Of a stretch of DNA of 44,252 nucleotides, positions 37,631 to 44,252 are shown piece after piece. This stretch comes from Massilia niastensis DSM 21313. GTDB lineage: Bacteria > Pseudomonadota > Gammaproteobacteria > Burkholderiales > Burkholderiaceae_D. Below the pieces are notes generated by a model. That model ran no database searches. It saw only the letters and a list, made by a program, of their open reading frames with translations, and had not been told where the DNA came from. The position numbers were made by a program, and so were the translations under genes. Location of the stretch: NCBI RefSeq assembly GCF_000382345.1, contig NZ_KB908124.1, forward strand, positions 1-44,252, in the 5' to 3' direction. Each line of letters opens with the position of its first letter. Positions within the stretch are counted from its first letter, which is position 1.

Positions 37631-37942
37631 TCAGTAATGCGAGTGCTTGCGTTTGCGCGGGCGGATACTGCGGAGGTCTTGGTTGCGGTAGGTCGTGATG
37701 ACCTGTCCTCCCGTGGACAACAGGACGTGGACGCCTTGTGCTCTACTGAGGTCGATCCCCCTGTCTTTGTACCGATCGACCTCTTTGCGTCCAACCACCA
37801 TGAAGGTCGCCCCACGTGCATGGATTTTTCTGCCATACGTGGTCACCAGATCGATGGTCGGGAGCGAAATACTGCGCTGCTGAGAGCGCAGCGACGCATG
37901 GTGCGTCAATTGAAGGCTGGAAGAACGGTCAGTAATGGGCAT
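37631..37942 (-). CDS. small DUF4258-like protein
   Basis: 103 aa with GGAG 8 bases before the ATG at 37942. Seen: LTHHASLRSQQRSISLPTI near 10-30, then GRKIHARGATFMVVGRKEV near 38-57 and a strand-rich end (VHVLLSTGGQVITTYRNQD near 72-90) with a basic tail. The layout s.HA..R...R.i....i...l..g.....g....... with a beta sheet resembles DUF4258, a fold related to small ribonuclease-type toxins (family-level memory, moderate confidence). The His-x2-R-x2-QR pattern could be active-site-like. It lies 55 bases upstream of the GTPase gene on the same strand, so the two may be co-transcribed. Confidence 0.5.
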   Translation of the reverse strand: MPITDRSSSLQLTHHASLRSQQRSISLPTIDLVTTYGRKIHARGATFMVVGRKEVDRYKDRGIDLSRAQGVHVLLSTGGQVITTYRNQDLRSIRPRKRKHSHY

Positions 37943-38102
37943 CGTATATCTCCAAGGACATACAATGTATTAGCGATAACTGTGCCAGCCACGCATTCGA
38001 AAGAAATAGCTTTATTTTCAATAACTTAATAGCAGCAATACGGCGGTGTAATCACTGTTCGACGGAGAAGGAATTTTCCATTTCAAGAAATATTTTTGTT
38101 AG

Positions 38103-38119
38103 CTTCCTTTAAAAGGAAG
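38103..38119. repeat. 17-bp palindrome upstream of the broken gene
   Basis: CTTCCTTT and AAAGGAAG flank a single central A. It lies between the divergent starts of the DUF4258-like gene and the broken plus-strand gene, where an operator would be expected. Not followed by a T-run. Confidence 0.4.
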
Positions 38120-38150
38120 GCGAGGCGGCGAGTGTCAAAGTAACGCACTA

Positions 38151-38697
38151 ATGGCACTCAAAATTAGTCGGCCACCAGTCTTTGCAGGGGTAATGGCGCT
38201 AAAACCAGTCGCTGCCCTTGCACGGCCGTTCCCGCGATTCACCGGCGACGTCGCTTTGATGGAGCGACTACCGGCTGACGACGAGAGTCATTGGCTCCGG
38301 TGGGCACAGGTCACGCGCAACGAAGGTACACTGACCTGCGCTTACCGCCTGCCCCCCGGTTGCACGGCAATGGCGGAATGGCAAGACGGCCAGGACTGGT
38401 ACCCGTTTCCGTCTGCCGCGAAACAAGGGAAACGATGGATCGCAACCCAATCGCTGGGACGGCCTGCAGTCCGAGAAAGTCAGGCTAGTTTACCCGGACG
38501 CGGATGGCGAACAGTTCGCGCTCCCGATCACCGACATCCGGCCCGAAAGGCCACTGCCAGCTGGCCTTGGGGATGATGTGGTGCACCTAGGGGAGGACAT
38601 CGAACTGGAGCAATATGGCGGCCCACCTGTTCCCTCCGGCCCACCCCGCTCTCGCGGCAAAAAGGGTGAGAAGCGCGCAGCCAGCAGTGCCGATTAA
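38151..38697 (+). pseudogene. frameshifted gene of unknown function
   Basis: The first ~100 codons from ATG 38151 read as a sound protein (RFTGDVALMERLPADDESHW, ..LPPGCTAMAEWQDGQDWYP). At about 38452-38456 the sensible reading moves by one base, continuing as WDGLQSEKVRLVYPDADGE and ending GKKGEKRAASSAD with a stop at 38695-38697. Both halves have normal composition and share style, so one gene has been broken by a single-base change. Sequencing error or an intended frameshift cannot be excluded; no slippery heptamer is evident. The protein family is not recognised. It is followed in the same frame by more decayed coding sequence. Confidence 0.55.
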
Positions 38698-38991
38698 GGC
38701 CTGTCCTGGCTGCTGGCGGCCCGTCGCTGGCGGCAGGTCGTCGATACATGGCGCGAGGAGATCGAATTCCAACTGCCAAGGTCCATCTGCCTCTAGGATT
38801 GCGTCTCGCTGCTGCGCTCGAGCGCCGCGCCGGGGATGAAGATCCACAAATTCTATAAGGACGTGACCTATGAAACGCTCAAGAATAAGGACTTCGCCGA
38901 GCGTGTGATGAAAGTCATTCCGCAATCTGTTCTGGAGGGTTCTCTGCTGCGTGAGGAAGTCGCTGCAAAAGCAGGGGCGGCAACGCTATAA
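38698..38991 (+). pseudogene. decayed downstream coding fragment
   Basis: In the same frame as the second half of the preceding gene, sensible sequence resumes directly after its stop (LSWLLAARRWRQVVDTW then EEIEFQLPRSICL). A TAG interrupts it at 38794-38796, after which it continues to VMKVIPQSVLEGSLLRE and ends at 38991. A 51-codon ORF from ATG 38836 is the last open part (MKIHKFYKDVTYETLKNKD). This looks like one ancestral gene or operon with two nonsense interruptions. No family was recognised. A strong terminator follows at 39049-39084, which suggests the region was once an expressed transcription unit. Confidence 0.45.
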
Positions 38992-39048
38992 GTGGTAACG
39001 CAAGCGTTGCGCAGTCGGGGAACGTGAGACCTCGCCGAGTTGACTGAG

Positions 39049-39084
39049 CCCGTGAAGTTGGTGTCCAACTTCACGGGTTTTTTT
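39049..39084 (+). terminator. strong intrinsic terminator
   Basis: A perfect 13-bp stem (CCCGTGAAGTTGG, 39049-39061, with its complement 39065-39077), a 3-base loop, then seven T (39078-39084). It stops plus-strand transcription 7 bases before the end of the convergent VIT/vWA gene. No T-run follows in the opposite direction, so it acts on one strand only. Confidence 0.92.
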
Positions 39085-39090
39085 CTTCCA

Positions 39091-41505
39091 TCAGGCCGCC
39101 AGGCCGTGGCCGGCCTCGCTTGCGGGACCAGCAGGGGCGCCTGTCGGCGTGGCCAGCACGGCCGGCGGCCATGCCTGCGACGTGATTCCGGCAAGTGCCG
39201 CCGCCATGCGTGCGACCAGTTGCGCGTCGGCCCCGGGCGGCAGGGCAGGGGCCGGCGCCTTGCGCTTCCAACTGGCGGGTTTGAATGCGGTCCGCCATGA
39301 CGGCGCGGCTTCTTCCACCAGCGTATCGCGCATCTGCGGCCGGGCCATGCAGGCCATGAAGCTGACAACGACCACGTGCTCCGGCCAGGTCGTGCCGAAA
39401 GTGACGCACAGCCAGTCCACGACGGCCCGGTCGATGCCGGATGCCAGCATGTCGCCATAGGTCGTGTCCCACAAGGTGCGCGGCGTGGAGGCCAGCATCC
39501 CATGCAGTGCCAGCGGCGCTAGGCAGCCGCTGGCGCCGGCGCTGCCGCCGCCCTCTGCGCCCCACCACCATTCGGCCACCCGCTGCACGAGCGACTTCCC
39601 CCGGTAATGGCTGGGCATGCTGCAACGCAGGTCGTCACCGGCCTTACGCAGGAATGCGGGGATGTCGTAATCCTCGACGCCGTTGGCTTGCATTGCGCGG
39701 ACCTGGTCCGATACCGACTCGCGCCGCCAGACGGCCACTTGTTTTGGAATGCCACTGCCGACGACCGACCCGGCGCCGCCCCAGCCCGCTGGCAGCATGT
39801 GCGCGACGCGTTGCAGCTCCGGCATGGCCTGCGCCTTGTCGCCGGCCCCGCGCTCGAGTGTCAGCAGGAAGTTGGTGTGCGCCGTCATCAGCCCGTAGTC
39901 GCAGGCAAACTGCGTGCGCTGCGCGGCGCCGAGCGGCGCGCCCTCCTCGTGCAGCCTGGCGTGGATGGCCATGCGGGCCAGGGCGCCGTCGTCGGGTGTC
40001 GCTGTCACGGCGGCCACGCCGATCTCGTGCTCGGCCCCTTCGCCGTCGCATCCGTACAGGCGCAGTTCGTCGCCGGTGGCTTCGCCTTCCACCAGTGCGT
40101 AAACGTGAACCGTGTCGCCGCTGAACACGGCGTCGGGCAGCGACGCCCAGCGCGCACTGTGCCCGCTGGTCCAGGCCAGGCGTAGATCGCCCAGGCGGGG
40201 CGAGCGAAGGCGCGCGAACATGCGCCGGATCGCCGGCTCCACGCCTTCGCCCGGCGCCACGAAATCGACCGCGCCGCCGGTGGCGCGCGCCAGCCGGCGC
40301 AAGTGGCCTTCCGAGGCGGCGCTGCCGATCGCGACGATGAACAGCCGGTGCCGGGCGCCGCGCGCCGCCTCGATCACGCTGTCGATTGCGTGGATGTGGC
40401 CATCGGTTACCAGCAGCACGTCGCTGGGCGCGGCACCGTCGAGGGCAAACGTGGAGGCGAGCGCCGCCTCCATCTCCGTCCCCCCGAGGTTTGCCTCCAG
40501 GTCGCCGATCCAGCGCGCCGCGCTCAGGCGCGTGACCTCGGTCGTCTTCCAGAGATGGTGGTTGCGGTGCTCGACGGTATCGCCGAAACGCGATAGCGAG
40601 AAGCGGTCGCCCTGGTCGAAGCCGGCGACCACGGCCTGCAGCGCCTTGCGCGACGCGGCAATGCTGTCGCCCGCCATCGAACCCGAACAATCAACGAGGA
40701 TCTTGACGCGGATCGGCCGCGCGGCCGTGTCCGCGAAGCGCGGCCGGAACCCGGCGAGTACCGCCGCCTGGCCGGGCGCGACCGGGTCGGGCGCGGCAAT
40801 CGCCATGGAGGAGCCGGCCAGTCCGGCCAGCGTGAGCACGAAATGGCGGTCGAGCGCGGCGTCCCCGGGCAGGGCGACGCTGATGCCGGTGCTGGCGGCG
40901 CGGGTGGCGATCTTATGACTTGGAGATGCCACCGTCGCCGCGGCGAATTCAGGGCCGAACTGCAGCGCCAGTGAGAACGGATACTGGACGAACAGGTCGT
41001 GCGTCGGCGCCTGGTGCGAGGCCAGGCCGGCGTCGCGCACCGGATCGCCATAACGCGGCGCGATAACGGTCGGGATGCACATGCGCAGGGCATCGCCCTC
41101 GAAGCGCAGCGCCTGGGCATAGCGCAGGGTGATTTCGCCGGTTTCGCCGGGACCGAGGTTACCGAAGTTCAGGCAATAGGAGCCGTCGTTCGCCCGCTCC
41201 AGCATGATGGCAGTGTCGCCCTCGGCAAGCGTGTCCTCGTAGCGTCCGCTTGCTTCTTGTTTTTCCACGACCTTGCCGGTGAGCTGGCGTTCGCCCAGGC
41301 GCACCGTCAGCGACAGCAGCACGGCGTCGGCGGGAAGCGGGAAGGTATAGACGAGCTCGATGTGCCTGGTGCCGGGATTGCGGAAGGTCTGCACGCTCGA
41401 CACGTCGAGCAGCATGCCGGCTACTTGTCCGTCCACCCGCACGCCATCGAAGATGGCCTGGCCACCGTTGCGTGATTCGAGTCGTGCGCGAATGTTGTCG
41501 GTCAT
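39091..41505 (-). CDS. VIT and vWA domain protein
   Basis: 804 aa from ATG 41505 (MTDNIRARLE), which overlaps the upstream regulator's stop (ATGA); the longer open frame to 41898 is the regulator read in another frame. Seen: an N-terminal VIT domain (about 1-130; VYTFPLPADAVLLSLTVRLGERQLTGKV...SGRYEDTLAEGD). A vWA domain follows with a MIDAS start DCSGSMAGDS near 272, SLSRFGDTVEHR near 300 and LVTDGHIHAID near 360. The C-terminal third is helical and less conserved. There is no signal peptide, so it is likely cytoplasmic. VIT+vWA proteins occur in all domains of life and often work with MoxR-type ATPases, but none lies beside it. Function unknown; probably controlled by the coupled MerR protein. 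Confidence 0.85.
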   Translation of the reverse strand: MTDNIRARLESRNGGQAIFDGVRVDGQVAGMLLDVSSVQTFRNPGTRHIELVYTFPLPADAVLLSLTVRLGERQLTGKVVEKQEASGRYEDTLAEGDTAIMLERANDGSYCLNFGNLGPGETGEITLRYAQALRFEGDALRMCIPTVIAPRYGDPVRDAGLASHQAPTHDLFVQYPFSLALQFGPEFAAATVASPSHKIATRAASTGISVALPGDAALDRHFVLTLAGLAGSSMAIAAPDPVAPGQAAVLAGFRPRFADTAARPIRVKILVDCSGSMAGDSIAASRKALQAVVAGFDQGDRFSLSRFGDTVEHRNHHLWKTTEVTRLSAARWIGDLEANLGGTEMEAALASTFALDGAAPSDVLLVTDGHIHAIDSVIEAARGARHRLFIVAIGSAASEGHLRRLARATGGAVDFVAPGEGVEPAIRRMFARLRSPRLGDLRLAWTSGHSARWASLPDAVFSGDTVHVYALVEGEATGDELRLYGCDGEGAEHEIGVAAVTATPDDGALARMAIHARLHEEGAPLGAAQRTQFACDYGLMTAHTNFLLTLERGAGDKAQAMPELQRVAHMLPAGWGGAGSVVGSGIPKQVAVWRRESVSDQVRAMQANGVEDYDIPAFLRKAGDDLRCSMPSHYRGKSLVQRVAEWWWGAEGGGSAGASGCLAPLALHGMLASTPRTLWDTTYGDMLASGIDRAVVDWLCVTFGTTWPEHVVVVSFMACMARPQMRDTLVEEAAPSWRTAFKPASWKRKAPAPALPPGADAQLVARMAAALAGITSQAWPPAVLATPTGAPAGPASEAGHGLAA

Positions 41506-41942
41506 GCGGGTCCCCCTTCGTTTGGATGGCTCGTTTGTGCGATTTGCCCGTACAGCGCCAGGGCACCGGCCAGGAATTGCCTTAACTGCTCGGGCGACAG
41601 CCCGGCGCGCCCCGGCTCGACGACGACTTCGATGCCGTCGGCAACGAACAGGTGGCTGCAGACTTCGATCGACCCCGGAGTACGCGGGCGCGGCGGCAGC
41701 GGCGCCTCGGCGCCGTGAAGCAGTTCGCGGATGCGCTCGAGCGACAGCCCTGCCGCGGTCCATTTCTTGATCAGAAGGAGCTGCTCGAGATGGCGCGCGC
41801 CATAGCGCGCAGCGCGCGTTTCGCCTTGCGGGCGATCGACCAAACTGATCTGCACGTAGTAGCGGACCGTGCGCGGCGGCAGGTCGGCGAGGGCGCACAA
41901 CTCGGTCAGGGTATGGACAGGATCGATATCTGGAATATTCAT
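41502..41942 (-). CDS. MerR-family transcriptional regulator
   Basis: 146 aa from ATG 41942 (MNIPDIDPVHTL); an upstream TTG at 41978 would add 12 residues. Seen: a MerR-type winged HTH, LTELCALADLPPRTVRYYVQ then GLV-like SLVDRPQGETRAARYGARHLEQLLLIK and WTAAGLSLERIRELL. This is the standard helix-turn-helix, wing and second-helix order over residues ~10-85. The rest (about 95-146) is a short effector part without the Cys cluster of metal sensors. Its stop overlaps the VIT/vWA start, so it probably regulates its own operon. MerR proteins twist promoters with long spacers; the promoter proposed at 41950-41978 has a 17-bp spacer, so that feature is not visible. Confidence 0.82.
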   Translation of the reverse strand: MNIPDIDPVHTLTELCALADLPPRTVRYYVQISLVDRPQGETRAARYGARHLEQLLLIKKWTAAGLSLERIRELLHGAEAPLPPRPRTPGSIEVCSHLFVADGIEVVVEPGRAGLSPEQLRQFLAGALALYGQIAQTSHPNEGGPA

Positions 41943-41949
41943 ACAGTTA

Positions 41950-41978
41950 ATTAAATCAGTAGTTGTGTATGAATGCAA
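41950..41978 (-). promoter_or_regulatory. predicted promoter giving a near-leaderless mRNA
   Basis: On the minus strand, TTGCAT (41978-41973) and TTTAAT (41955-41950) are separated by 17 bases. The predicted start falls at about the A of the regulator's ATG (41942), and no Shine-Dalgarno is present. Both observations fit leaderless transcription. Confidence 0.4.
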
Positions 41979-42247
41979 GCATTCGGTGCTGTATGCCGTC
42001 GTGGGCTGTCATCAACTATTTCATAGAAATCGAGCTAGATCGCGCGGGAGACGTTAAGACGGCGGGCGTCAGATGCCTTCGTCAGCGCCATCAAATCGCG
42101 CTAGATATAGCGGGTGCTTGGAAGGCTGCGAACGTCGAAAAGGCGTGCGCTCAGGCATCAATGACCAGGGGGGGACGGAAACTGTTTTCGTCTTCAGGAA
42201 AATATCGTGGGAGTACGTGTCGCGTAAACTCGTACATGGACGCCCCC

Positions 42248-42514
42248 GGTTTGCCAAGCCCTCAATTCATGATGACGCCGAGGTAAAGATTGCACCCGTA
42301 CATTCGGACTTTGTGTGCGGCTGCTTGCCGCTGTCCCTGATGGGATGTGCTGGTCAGCGCCTCAATCGACTTTGCGCACTTGGTGTGCCTCAAGCTTAAC
42401 GGGCTTTGCTAACCACGGTCTCACCTGTTTGCCATCACTTCTTGATTGCCTGTGCAATCGGTGGAATCAACTGCCTGATGCTACTGTCTTGACTGTCTGC
42501 TTCAATTTGCTGAG
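42248..42514 (-). ncRNA. candidate bridge-RNA region of the IS1111-type element
   Basis: The long noncoding segment downstream of the transposase. In IS1111-group elements the bridge RNA that pairs with target and donor DNA is, as I recall, encoded on this side (IS110 proper uses the upstream side). The location fits; the secondary structure and guide loops were not worked out, and exact ends are unknown. Confidence 0.3.
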
Positions 42515-42548
42515 CCGATCCGATTACGCGGCAACGTAATCGGATCGG
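42515..42548. repeat. 14-bp inverted repeat over the transposase stop
   Basis: CCGATCCGATTACG (42515-42528) and its exact complement (42535-42548) flank a 6-base loop, spanning the TAA at 42524-42526. No T-run follows, so it may stabilise the mRNA end or be a structural part of the element rather than a terminator. Confidence 0.6.
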
Positions 42549-43546
42549 AATTCCCGCTCGCGCGCCAACAACGCCCACACGATCCGGGCGTTCTTGTTGG
42601 CCAGCGCCACGGCCGCCACATTCTTGTTGCGCCGGCCAATCAGCCGATGCAACCATGCTTGCGCATCGCGCTTGCGCTCGGCACAGCGAATCACCGCCCG
42701 CGCCCCATGGATGAGTAAGGTACGCAAATACGTGTCGCCACGTTTGCTGATGCCCTGCAAATTCGTCTTGCCTCCGCTCGAATGCTGTTTCGGCACCAGC
42801 CCCAACCACGCCGCCAGCTGCCTCCCATTCGCAAAATTCTTCGCGTCGCCGATCGAGGCCACCAGCGCGCTGGCCGTGATCGGACCAATGCCGGGTATCT
42901 TCTCCAACTTGCGCGATAGTGCATTGCTACGGTGCCACGTCTGAATCTGGACTTCCAATTCGCCAACCTGCCGATCCAGTTCCTTCAGATGCCCCAGCAA
43001 GCGCTGCACCAGTTCCCGAAACGCCCCTGGCAATTCCTCGTTCGCTTCGTCCAGCAGCACCGGTACGCGCTGGTACAGGTACGCGATCCCTTGTGGCAGG
43101 ATCAGTCCGAATTCACTCAACAAGCCGCGTATCTGGTTGGCTTGCGCCGTTCTCGCTTTCACCAATCCTTGTCGCACCCGGTGCAGCGCCAACACCGCCT
43201 GCTGTTCCACATTCTTGATCGGCACAAACCGCATGGTCGGCCGGGTCACCGCTTCGCAAATCGCCTCTGCATCGGCCGCATCGTGCTTGTTGGTCTTGAC
43301 ATACGGCTTGACGAACTGCGGCGCCATCAGCTTGACCGTATGGCCGAATCCTTGCAGCTTCCTTGCCCAGTAATGCGCGCTGCTGCACGCTTCCATCCCA
43401 ATCAGGCACGACGGCAAATTGGCAAAGAACGCCGCCATCTGGTCGCGCTTGAGCTGCTTCTTGAGTATGGCCTCGCCGTGCGCATCCACGCCGTGGAGCT
43501 GGAATACATTCTTTGCCAGATCGATGCCAATTGTCGTAATCTTCAT
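42524..43546 (-). CDS. IS110-family transposase (DEDD)
   Basis: 340 aa, full length for the family. Seen: an N-terminal RuvC-like DEDD domain beginning TIGIDLAKNVFQLHG (first Asp in GIDLAK), with IGMEACSSAHYWARKL (second acidic residue) and TNKHDAADAEAICEA (DAADAEA acidic pair). A helical middle follows, then the C-terminal domain with the helix-hairpin-helix-like KIPGIGPITASALVASIGD (about 215-235), AAWLGLVPKQHSSGGK and GDTYLRTLLIHGARA, which carries the serine motif of the IS110 Tnp_20 domain. Catalyses bridge-RNA-guided recombination. The reading frame is intact, so the element may be active. Confidence 0.93.
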   Translation of the reverse strand: MKITTIGIDLAKNVFQLHGVDAHGEAILKKQLKRDQMAAFFANLPSCLIGMEACSSAHYWARKLQGFGHTVKLMAPQFVKPYVKTNKHDAADAEAICEAVTRPTMRFVPIKNVEQQAVLALHRVRQGLVKARTAQANQIRGLLSEFGLILPQGIAYLYQRVPVLLDEANEELPGAFRELVQRLLGHLKELDRQVGELEVQIQTWHRSNALSRKLEKIPGIGPITASALVASIGDAKNFANGRQLAAWLGLVPKQHSSGGKTNLQGISKRGDTYLRTLLIHGARAVIRCAERKRDAQAWLHRLIGRRNKNVAAVALANKNARIVWALLAREREFRSDYVAA

Positions 43547-43869
43547 GGCGACGCCTCCCTCGCTTCAAGTGGTTGTTCGACACTTCCACTTTGGCACATT
43601 CGATGCCGTTACGGGTGGGGGCGTCCATCCCATTGACTTTGGTAATGCACGGCTTGCTGGCGTCGCGTTCACGAATGAATGCGAGCGCTTGTTTAAAAGC
43701 ATGTTCATGCGGCAGACTTGCATTGACTTCGTGAGCACGGCCAGATCATGTGTGATCGAGCTGGCATTGGCGCTGCCACCATTCTGGCGCTTGCGCAGCG
43801 AGCACGTTGGTAACACTCGACTGATCGTGGCGTACTCGACTGCAGCCCTCACGTCGTTGTGGATCAAAA

Positions 43870-44000
43870 CAGACTGCTCCCTGGCCGCTCGAATCTCAGG
43901 TGCGCAAGTGCACGACTCGCAGCTATTCGCACCGCTTGTCGAAGCGATTTCAGCTATTAAAGACCTTTTAGGTCGAGCTTGTCCCCCGGTGTCAGAATAG
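43870..44000 (+). pseudogene. IS5/IS4-like transposase remnant
   Basis: The end of an open plus-strand frame reads LAARISGAQVHDSQLFAPL then VEAISAIKDLLGR, stopping at 43998-44000. A run of the type ..ga..HDs.lf..l.dai..ik..rGr is typical of the interior of IS5-type DDE transposases, after the second catalytic Asp. The upstream part of the frame merges into the neighbouring IS110 element and is not convincing, and the frame stops far short of the catalytic Glu. A fragment, with moderate confidence in family. Confidence 0.45.
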
Positions 44001-44055
44001 TTGTCGCGTCACCTGATGAAGTAAAACGATATCGGGGACGGGCAAGAGAGATCGT

Positions 44056-44252
44056 GTGAAGCAGTATTCAGCAGAACGGAAAGAAGCGCTGTTGCGGCAG
44101 ATGATGCCGCCGCAGAACAGGCCGGTGTCGGAGCTGGCCCGCGAGAGCGGGATCACGGAGCAGACCCTTTATACTTGGCGCCGTCAACTTCGTAATCAAG
44201 GAACAGCGGTGCCAGGTAGTGGGAAAAATGCCGAGGAATGGACCTCGGAAGA
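44056..44252 (+). CDS. IS3-type transposase OrfA/HTH protein, N-terminal part (cut by window edge)
   Basis: From GTG 44056, about 65 residues: VKQYSAERKEALLRQMMPP, then SELARESGITEQTLYTWRRQL and NAEEWTSE at the edge. The second segment is a clear helix-turn-helix of the transposase_8/OrfA type, in which ..e.a.e.gis..tl..Wr.q. binds the element's ends. The rest, including any OrfB with its DDE core, lies outside the window. Start codon GTG has a GAGAG-like element ~8 bases upstream. Confidence 0.65.
   Translation, partial: MKQYSAERKEALLRQMMPPQNRPVSELARESGITEQTLYTWRRQLRNQGTAVPGSGKNAEEWTSE

Larger units (their letters stand above)
42236..43628 (-). mobile_element. IS110-family (IS1111-type) insertion sequence
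   Basis: A DEDD transposase gene (42524-43546) lies between matching 12-base inverted repeats, ATGGACGCCCCC (42236-42247) and GGGGGCGTCCAT (43617-43628). Short subterminal repeats of this kind define the IS1111 group of IS110; true ends lie a few bases outside. The noncoding part is 276 bases on the transposase's 3' side and only ~70 on its 5' side, as expected for IS1111. No target duplication is expected, and none is seen. Confidence 0.85.

Noticed and set aside
39441..40185. Plus-strand open frames of 192-227 aa opposite the VIT/vWA gene
   Set aside because: Composition is almost all Arg/Ala/Pro, typical of GC-rich antisense frames.
41506..41898. N-terminal extension of the VIT/vWA frame
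   Set aside because: This sequence is the MerR gene in another frame; the ATGA overlap and the VIT start at 41505 fix the gene start.

Overview
The window reads as an accessory (genomic-island type) segment of a GC-rich proteobacterium. The IS families, the codon use and the MerR/VIT-vWA pair suggest a betaproteobacterium of the Burkholderiales/Oxalobacteraceae kind; this is inference, since there is no rRNA or other phylogenetic marker here. The two ends are insertion-sequence debris. Between them lie two large, divergently transcribed gene blocks that both look like antiviral or stress-defence machinery.

Layout. 1-194: N-terminal piece of an IS5-type transposase, cut by the window edge. 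283-4430: lower-GC small accessory genes of integrative-element type, including small minus-strand proteins, a sigma-factor-like protein with a long leader, and a small HTH protein. 4570-5367: a trypsin-like serine protease. 5601-22650 (minus strand): a six-gene block. In transcription order it is a uracil-DNA-glycosylase-like protein, a 1105-aa STY4851/DruH-like protein, a ~2087-aa DEAD/DUF1998 helicase (DruE-like), an unrecognised 461-aa protein, a PLD-type nuclease-like protein and a SNF2-type helicase. The DruH+DruE pair is the core of type III Druantia; the other four genes look like an extended version or an adjacent module.

22651-23030 is a 380-bp divergent intergenic region with a 30-bp AT-rich palindrome, a possible 41-codon ORF and a second inverted repeat. 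23031-36558 (plus strand): a sigma-54 activator with an RtcR/CARF-like sensor domain, followed 10 bp later by a close match to a sigma-54 promoter. Then come seven tightly packed genes: TerY-like vWA protein, PP2C phosphatase, Ser/Thr kinase with a zinc ribbon, SF1 helicase, a winged-helix-like protein with a C-terminal HEPN-type RxxxxH motif, a coiled-coil McrB-like AAA+ protein, and a McrC/DUF2357-like protein with a zinc ribbon. Most of these genes overlap or abut, so this is one operon. A glycine-zipper GTPase and a small DUF4258-like protein converge on it from the other strand (36574-37942).

38151-38991 is a broken gene (one frameshift plus in-frame stops), closed by a strong intrinsic terminator at 39049-39084. 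39091-41942 is a translationally coupled MerR regulator and VIT/vWA protein. 42236-43628 is an IS110-family element of the IS1111 type with 12-bp subterminal inverted repeats. It is followed by an IS5-like remnant and the start of an IS3-type OrfA running off the window.

Working model (inference): an RNA- or nucleotide-derived damage signal is read by the CARF-like domain of the activator, which switches on the sigma-54 promoter. That expresses a phosphorylation switch (TerY/PP2C/kinase) controlling a DNA-processing complex (SF1 helicase, McrB-like and McrC-like) and a HEPN candidate effector. This inducible operon is the best candidate in the window for an incompletely described system.
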